Origin: Chloroflexota bacterium
GTDB taxonomy: Bacteria; Chloroflexota; Dehalococcoidia; UBA2979
Direction of reading: 5' to 3'
NCBI GenBank assembly: GCA_009843585.1
Contig: VYDC01000075.1
Span: 1 to 9,917 of the forward strand
DNA: 9,917 nt
A program made the translations under genes and the position numbers. This document shows, in pieces, positions 5,726 to 9,917 of this stretch (its first letter is position 1; each line of letters opens with the position of its first letter). The notes below the pieces were generated by a model. It searched no databases, had not been told where the DNA came from, and saw only the letters and a program-made list of their open reading frames with translations.

Positions 5726-6844
5726 ATGCGCGCAATCGTGCTCGTCGGCGGCGAGGGCACCCGGTTGCGACCGCTCACGTGGCGTACGCCCAAGCAACTG
5801 GTGCCCGTCGTCAACCGTCCTCTCATCGAGCATCTGCTGAGCCACCTATGCCGGCACGGCGTGCGGCACGTCACCCTGGCGATGACGCAGCGCGGCGAGT
5901 CGATCCGCACGGCGCTCGGCGACGGTGCGGCGCTCGGCGTGGAGCTCGACTACGCCTACGAGGAGACGCCGCTCGGCTCCGGCGGCGCGATCGCGCGCGT
6001 CGGGCGCGGCTGGCGCCACCGGGGGACGCCCGCGAGCGAGCCGTTCCTCGTGCTCAACGGCGACATCCTGACCGACCTCGATGTCGGGGCGATGGCCGCC
6101 GCGCACCGGGCGCGGGGCGCCGAGCTCTCCATCGGCCTCGTGCGCGTCGACGACCCCTCTTCGTTCGGCGTCGCCGTGCTCCAGGGCGCGGCGGCTGGCG
6201 GGCGCCCGGAGGGAGCCGCGTTCATCGAGCGCTTCGTGGAGAAGCCACCCGCGGCGAGCGCACCCTCTCACTGGGCAAACGCCGGGATCTGGATCTTCGA
6301 GCCCGCCCTGCTGGATGAGATGGACGCCGATCGGTTCCACCGCGTGGAGGAGGAGCTCTTCCCATCCCTGGCCGACGCCGGCCGCTCCCTCCTCGGCGTG
6401 GTGCACGGAGGCTACTGGCGAGATGTCGGCACGCCCAGCTCCTACCTGGGCGCGAACCTCGACCTCGTCTCGGCCGGAGCCAGCGGATCCGGCGAGCTCC
6501 GGACGGACCCGGGCGGAGGGGATCGTGTCCTCGTCGGCTCGGGCAGCCAACTCGGGGAGGGCGCCCTCGTGCGCGGCCCGGCCGTCCTCGGCCCCGACTG
6601 CTCGGTTGCGTCGGGCGCGGTCGTGACGCGCTCGGTGCTCTGGGAGGGCGTGCACGTCGCGGAGGGAGCGCGCGTGGCGGGGAGCATCCTCGCCTCCAGA
6701 GTGGTCGTCGAGCCGGGCGCCTCCATCGACGGTGCGGTGATCGCGCACGGGGCGCGCGTGCCGGCCGGCGCCACCGTTTCCCCGGGGACCACGATCGAGC
6801 CCGGCGCCACCGCCCCGGGCCCGGAGCGGAGCGGCGGAGGATGA
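5726..6844 (+). CDS. Sugar-1-phosphate nucleotidyltransferase (mannose-1-P guanylyltransferase-like)
   Basis: The enzyme should join a hexose 1-phosphate to an NTP, giving an NDP-hexose and pyrophosphate. The 372-residue protein starts MRAIVLVGGEGTRLRPLT, the nucleotide-binding G-x-G-T-R-L-R-P-L-T loop (8-18), with PK at 22-23. LNGD (110-113) holds the metal-binding Asp113; EKP, WANAGIWIF and GYWRDVGTP follow in the usual order. From about residue 265 onward, repeated V-x-x-G-A/S hexapeptides (for example EGARV, EPGASI, PAGATV) form a left-handed beta-helix tail, as in GDP-mannose and some glucose-1-P enzymes. The start is ATG 5726, matching the family N-terminus and the leaderless promoter; ATG 5717 overlaps the -10 box and adds only MPP. 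The stop overlaps the mutase start as ATGA. Sugar and base specificity cannot be settled: GDP-mannose is favoured by overall architecture, dTDP- or UDP-glucose remain possible. Confidence 0.85.
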   Translation: MRAIVLVGGEGTRLRPLTWRTPKQLVPVVNRPLIEHLLSHLCRHGVRHVTLAMTQRGESIRTALGDGAALGVELDYAYEETPLGSGGAIARVGRGWRHRGTPASEPFLVLNGDILTDLDVGAMAAAHRARGAELSIGLVRVDDPSSFGVAVLQGAAAGGRPEGAAFIERFVEKPPAASAPSHWANAGIWIFEPALLDEMDADRFHRVEEELFPSLADAGRSLLGVVHGGYWRDVGTPSSYLGANLDLVSAGASGSGELRTDPGGGDRVLVGSGSQLGEGALVRGPAVLGPDCSVASGAVVTRSVLWEGVHVAEGARVAGSILASRVVVEPGASIDGAVIAHGARVPAGATVSPGTTIEPGATAPGPERSGGG

Positions 6845-8274
6845 GCGAGATCCGGTTCGGCACCGACGGCTGGCGCGCCGTGATCGCGGAGGACTACACC
6901 TTCGACAACGTGCGCGCCCTCACGCAGGCGACGGCCGAGTACCTGAGGCGCCACGACCTCGCCAGCCGCGAGATCGTCATCGGCTACGACACGCGCTTCC
7001 TCTCGGACTCCTTCGCAGCTGCAGCGGCGGAGGTGATGGCGGCGAACGGGATCCGCGTCGCCCTCGCGGATGCACCCCTTCCCACGCCCGCGCTCTGCTT
7101 CGCCGTCGTCGAGCGCGGCGCCGGCTCGGGCATCATGATCACGGCGAGCCACAACCCGGCGCACTGGAACGGCTTCAAGGTGAAGCCGTCCTACGGGGGA
7201 GCAGCCGCGCCGGCGGTGACGGAGGAGATCGAGCGAGCCGTCCCGGCCATCCGCACGGGGCCCGGCGTGCGGCGCATCGAGCTCGCCGAAGCGGAAGCCG
7301 CGGGAACGATCCGCCGCGTCGAGGGACGGAGCTCCTATCTCGAGGCGGCGCGCTCCTTCGTCGACATCGAGGGCATCCGCGACGCCGGGCTCTCGGTGCT
7401 GGTCGACTCCATGTACGGCGCCGCCGCTGGCTGGATCGCCGCCGCTCTGGGGCCGGGCGCCGCCACACGCGTCACCGAGATCCACGGGGAGCCCAACCCC
7501 GCATTCCCCGGACTGCGCGCGCCGGAGCCGATCGCCTCCAACCTCGGGGAGCAGATGACCGCGATGGCCGGACGGGGCTACGACGTCGGGCTCGCCACGG
7601 ACGGGGACGGCGATCGCCTCGGACTCTTGGACGAGCACGGACGCTACGTCACGCAGCACCAGACCTTCGCGCTGCTCGCGCGCTTCCTCCTCGCTGAGCG
7701 GGGGGAGCGCGGGCCGATCGTCCGGTCGGTCACGATGTCCCGGATGGTCGACCGCCTCGGCGAGATCTACGGCTGCCCCGTCCACGAGACGCCGGTCGGC
7801 TTCCGATTCCTGGGTCCACGCATGATGGAGACGGATGCGCTGATCGCGGGAGAGGAGTCCGGGGGCTACGCATTCCGCGGACACGTCCCGGAGCGAGACG
7901 GGGTGCTCTCCGGCCTGATGATGCTCGACTACATGGTGCGCACCGCGCGGACGCCCTCGGAGCTGCTCGCCGAACTCCGCGCCGAGGTCGGCCCGCACGA
8001 GTACGACCGCGCCGACGTCTCGATCCGGTCCGAGGAGAGGGAGGCGATACGCGAGCGAGTCGCCTCCGCGGCGCCGAGTTCCATAGCCGGCATCGCCGTC
8101 GATGCCGTCGACTCGCTCGACGGCCGTCGCTTCCGGCTCGAGGGGGGCTGGTGGTTGCTCATGCGCTTCAGCGGCACCGAGCCGCTACTGCGCATCTACA
8201 CGGAGATGCCCTCGCAGGAGCGCGTACGGGAGGCGCTCCGCGCCGGGCGGGAGCTCGCTGGCCTCCCCGCCTAG
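6841..8274 (+). CDS. Phosphoglucomutase/phosphomannomutase (alpha-D-phosphohexomutase)
   Basis: This enzyme interconverts hexose 6-phosphate and hexose 1-phosphate through a phosphoserine. The 477-residue chain shows the four-domain order: FGTDGWR at the N-terminus, the active-site ITASHNP loop with phosphoserine S103, the Mg-binding DGDGDR at 254-259, the sugar-specificity loop GEESGG at 337-342, and the phosphate-binding RFSGTEPLLRIY loop at 442-453. GTDGWR rather than the GTDGIRG of phosphoglucosamine mutase argues against GlmM and for a glucose/mannose enzyme. The ATG at 6841 overlaps the previous stop; GGAG at 6828-6831 and GGAGG at 6836-6840 lie just upstream. Coupling to the nucleotidyltransferase gives a two-step path from hexose 6-phosphate to NDP-hexose. 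Its 3' end faces rpsI across 77 bp. Sugar preference is not decidable from sequence alone. Confidence 0.92.
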   Translation: MSEIRFGTDGWRAVIAEDYTFDNVRALTQATAEYLRRHDLASREIVIGYDTRFLSDSFAAAAAEVMAANGIRVALADAPLPTPALCFAVVERGAGSGIMITASHNPAHWNGFKVKPSYGGAAAPAVTEEIERAVPAIRTGPGVRRIELAEAEAAGTIRRVEGRSSYLEAARSFVDIEGIRDAGLSVLVDSMYGAAAGWIAAALGPGAATRVTEIHGEPNPAFPGLRAPEPIASNLGEQMTAMAGRGYDVGLATDGDGDRLGLLDEHGRYVTQHQTFALLARFLLAERGERGPIVRSVTMSRMVDRLGEIYGCPVHETPVGFRFLGPRMMETDALIAGEESGGYAFRGHVPERDGVLSGLMMLDYMVRTARTPSELLAELRAEVGPHEYDRADVSIRSEEREAIRERVASAAPSSIAGIAVDAVDSLDGRRFRLEGGWWLLMRFSGTEPLLRIYTEMPSQERVREALRAGRELAGLPA

Positions 8275-8351
8275 CGTGTCCTGTCGCCGAGCGGTGGCCC
8301 CGAGGCGGGAACTGAGTCGTCCGCCCGTCGAGACCACGCCGGAGGCGCAGC
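8275..8351. other. Convergent gap between the mutase gene and rpsI
   Basis: This 77-bp gap must end transcription from both sides. The only stem I see is GGCGG (8304-8308) with CCGCC (8321-8325), a 5-bp stem with a 12-nt loop and no T-run on either strand. Thus no clear intrinsic terminator is present; Rho-dependent ending or overlapping 3' ends are likely. Confidence 0.4.
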
Positions 8352-8753
8352 CTAGCGCTTCGTGTACTGGGGAGCCTTGCGCGCTCGCTTGAGGCCCGGC
8401 TTCTTGCGCTCCTTCACGCGCGGGTCGCGCGTGAGCAGCCCCTGGGCACGCAGCGGCCGCCGGTTGCTCTCGTCGGCGGCGAGAAGCGCGCGGGCGATGC
8501 CGTGCCGGATCGCGCCCGCCCACCCGGCGACGCCGCCGCCCGACGCCGTGACCTGCACGGTGTAGCGTCCGCGGGCACCGGTGACGGCGAGCGGACGGAG
8601 CATCTCCTGCCGCAGCGAGGCGCGCGGTATGACGTCCTCCACCGGCCGGCCGTTGACGATGACGGCCCCGGCGCCGGGGTAGAGTCGCACGCGCGCGATA
8701 GAACTCTTCCGCCGCCCGAGCCCGTAATAGTAGTGCTGCTGCTCAGTGACCAT
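8352..8753 (-). CDS. rpsI: 30S ribosomal protein S9
   Basis: S9 sits in the head of the small subunit, and its C-terminal tail reaches the P-site tRNA. The 133-residue protein has YYYGLGRRKSSIARV near the N-terminus (conserved GxGRRKxxxARV), the central GRYTVQVTASGGGVAGWAGAIRHGIARAL segment, and the basic tail ending KAPQYTKR, whose final Lys-Arg is a universal feature. Length is normal. The ATG at 8753 follows the rplM stop (8757-8759) with three bases between, so translation is probably coupled; GGACGGG upstream is only a weak ribosome binding site. The rplM-rpsI order is conserved in most bacteria. No anomaly is seen. Confidence 0.97.
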   Translation of the reverse strand: MVTEQQHYYYGLGRRKSSIARVRLYPGAGAVIVNGRPVEDVIPRASLRQEMLRPLAVTGARGRYTVQVTASGGGVAGWAGAIRHGIARALLAADESNRRPLRAQGLLTRDPRVKERKKPGLKRARKAPQYTKR

Positions 8754-8756
8754 CGA

Positions 8757-9527
8757 CTACCCGTCCTGCTCTTCGGCGCCGGCATCCTGCGCCTGGTGCG
8801 CGCGAATGGCGGCGAGCACATCCGGCTTCTTCCATCCCGACTCGATCTCGATCCCGAGCCGTTCCGCCTCCGCGTCGAGCTGGCCGCGCGTCCAGCGGCT
8901 GAGCGACCCCGACGGTCGGGGCGCGGGCGCCTCCTCGACGGGCGCGGCATCGGAGGCGGCCGCCGGAGCGGGCGCATCCGCCGTCGCCTGGTCGGAGACC
9001 GGGCCGGAGTCCGGCGCGGCCCCACCCGAAGCCGCAGCGGCGGCCTCCCCCGCGAGCTCCGCCTCGAGCCGGCGTCGGCGCCGCCTCGAGCGCGCGCCCG
9101 TTCCCTCGGCGATCTGCGCCTGGTGCGGGTTATCGGGCCCGGCATACACCTTGAGGTGACGGAAGAGCTCACGGCCCCGCGCGTTGTGCGGCAGCATCCC
9201 GCGCACGGCGCGCTCGATCACGCTGCGCGGATCACGCGCGAGCTGCTGCTCGAGCGTCCGCTCGCGCAGGCCGCCGGGGTACCCGGAATGGCGATAATAG
9301 ACCTTCTGTCGCGACTTCTCGCCGGTGACGGCCACACGCGAGGCGTTGACGATCACGACGAAATCGCCCATCGCAAGGTGGGGCTCGTATGTGGGCTTGT
9401 GCTTGCCGAGCAGCAGCGATGCCGCCTCCGTGGCGAGGCGGCCGAGTGGGCGCGAGTCGGCATCGAGGACGTGCCATGCTCGCTCCATGTCGCCGCCCCG
9501 GAGGCGGTAGGTTCTAGTCGTCGTCAT
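8757..9527 (-). CDS. rplM: 50S ribosomal protein L13 with long C-terminal extension
   Basis: L13 is an early-assembly large-subunit protein of about 140-150 residues; this one has 256. Residues 1-140 are a complete L13: WHVLDADSRPLGRLA (18-32), LGKHKPTYEPH (40-50), GDFVVIVNA (54-62), KVYYRHSGYPGGL (75-87), RGMLPHN (109-115) and LKVYAGPDNPHQAQ (125-138). The extension holds six arginines (148-153), an Ala/Pro-rich, partly acidic linker (about 155-207) and a possibly folded end, LSRWTRGQLDAEAERLGIEI then a lysine pair and VLAAIRAH (209-244), resembling SAP/Rho-N-like modules; that resemblance is by eye. The start ATG 9527 gives MTTTRTY, matching L13 N-termini; a longer in-frame form from 9710 overlaps truA and is rejected. 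It overlaps the truA 3' end by 14 nt and leads directly into rpsI. The L13 identity is certain; the role of the tail is unknown. Confidence 0.95.
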   Translation of the reverse strand: MTTTRTYRLRGGDMERAWHVLDADSRPLGRLATEAASLLLGKHKPTYEPHLAMGDFVVIVNASRVAVTGEKSRQKVYYRHSGYPGGLRERTLEQQLARDPRSVIERAVRGMLPHNARGRELFRHLKVYAGPDNPHQAQIAEGTGARSRRRRRRLEAELAGEAAAAASGGAAPDSGPVSDQATADAPAPAAASDAAPVEEAPAPRPSGSLSRWTRGQLDAEAERLGIEIESGWKKPDVLAAIRAHQAQDAGAEEQDG

Positions 9528-9917
9528 CGCACATCCCGGTTCCCCGGTACCCGCCCTCACGGGTCCCCGGCTCCCACTCCACCGCGCCGGGCGCGTAGCG
9601 CACCCGCAGCAGCTCCAGCCCGCACGCCGGCGCCGTCGGCCCGGCACTGCCGGGTCCCGCCCCCAGCAGTGCTGCGGGCGACCCGACCTCCCGTCGCCCG
9701 CACCCCACACGCTCCAGCACGCCGACCATGCGGCGCACCTGGTGGGGCAGGAAGCCGTCCGCCTCCACCGTCACATGGAGGCGCGAGACGCCACGGCGGC
9801 GCACCTCGCAGCTCCGCAGCGTGCGGACCGTCGGATAGCCGGCCGGCACCGGGCCGGCGTAGGCCGCCCAGTCCGTCGGCTCCCGCGGCCACCGCGCCGC
9901 CGCCCGCGCCATCGCTC
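9514..9917 (-). CDS. truA: tRNA pseudouridine synthase A, C-terminal half
   Basis: TruA makes pseudouridine at tRNA positions 38-40 in the anticodon stem-loop. Only the last 134 or so codons are in the window; the N-terminal half with the catalytic aspartate lies beyond its right edge. Visible hallmarks are MARAAARW...DWAAYAG (the family's M..AA..L.G..DF..F), LHVTVEADGFLPHQVRRMVGVLERVG (family: I.A.AFL..MVR.IVG.L..VG), and the closing APACGLELLRVRY, which corresponds to the family's AP..GL.L..V.Y. The tail ends GMCDDDD. The stop lies inside rplM: the two overlap by 14 nt, which implies one mRNA and translational coupling. truA next to rplM-rpsI is a common bacterial arrangement. Identification rests on the C-terminal half only. 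Confidence 0.9.
   Translation of the reverse strand, partial: AMARAAARWPREPTDWAAYAGPVPAGYPTVRTLRSCEVRRRGVSRLHVTVEADGFLPHQVRRMVGVLERVGCGRREVGSPAALLGAGPGSAGPTAPACGLELLRVRYAPGAVEWEPGTREGGYRGTGMCDDDD

Noticed and set aside
4575..5840. 421-codon plus-strand frame inside metK in a second frame
   Set aside because: Arginine-rich translation without motifs; metK in the other frame is complete and canonical.
6442..7998. 518-codon minus-strand frame opposite the nucleotidyltransferase and mutase genes
   Set aside because: The largest shadow frame in the window, but it has no domain and mirrors two genuine enzymes with intact catalytic motifs.
9528..9710. N-terminal extension of L13 from 9710
   Set aside because: The extra residues are Cys/Trp/Arg/Gly-rich, lie antiphase inside truA, and L13 homologues begin at the MTTTRTY-equivalent position.
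1..9917. CRISPR array, insertion sequence, toxin-antitoxin or phage defence genes
   Set aside because: No direct-repeat array, transposase, terminal inverted repeats or small toxin-like genes seen; almost all DNA is accounted for by conserved metabolic and translation genes.

Overview
The window is about 10 kb of very G+C-rich, densely coding chromosomal DNA. It is mostly housekeeping genes, with no mobile element, CRISPR array, rRNA or tRNA visible. The base composition and the actinobacterial look of the L13 protein (GKHKPTYEPH and KVYYRHSGYPGGL segments) suggest an actinobacterium. Two promoter-like TANNNT boxes exactly 7 nt from a start codon (leaderless pattern) fit this. A deep lineage such as Thermoleophilia is possible, but that is inference and not proven here.

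Layout, left to right. (1) 1-1875, minus strand: a class I SAM-dependent methyltransferase gene followed 10 nt later by plsX (phosphate acyltransferase of phospholipid synthesis), whose last few codons lie beyond the window. (2) 1876-2137: a 262-bp divergent intergenic region with several strong inverted repeats. (3) 2138-5646, plus strand: a GNAT acetyltransferase gene overlapping by 4 bp (ATGA) the adenosylhomocysteinase gene ahcY, then metK (SAM synthetase) 36 bp later. (4) 5647-8274, plus strand: a separate unit, with a recognisable -35/-10 promoter placed for leaderless translation. It encodes a sugar-1-phosphate nucleotidyltransferase with a left-handed beta-helix tail, coupled by another ATGA overlap to a phosphoglucomutase/phosphomannomutase. 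(5) 8275-8351: a short convergent gap without a convincing terminator. (6) 8352-9917, minus strand: truA (3' half), rplM (L13) and rpsI (S9) in a tight operon with overlap or near-overlap.

How the genes fit together. metK makes SAM, methyltransferases such as the one upstream of plsX consume it, and ahcY removes the inhibitory product S-adenosylhomocysteine. The mutase and nucleotidyltransferase form a two-step route from a hexose 6-phosphate to an NDP-hexose for glycan or cell-envelope synthesis. The truA-rplM-rpsI group belongs to translation.

The most unusual item is rplM. After a normal L13 body it carries about 115 extra residues: an arginine cluster, an Ala/Pro-rich, partly acidic linker, and a C-terminal segment resembling SAP/Rho-N-type helix-extended-helix modules. 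I found no convincing new defence or mobile system. The other points of interest are regulatory: leaderless promoters, inverted repeats and an operator-like palindrome.
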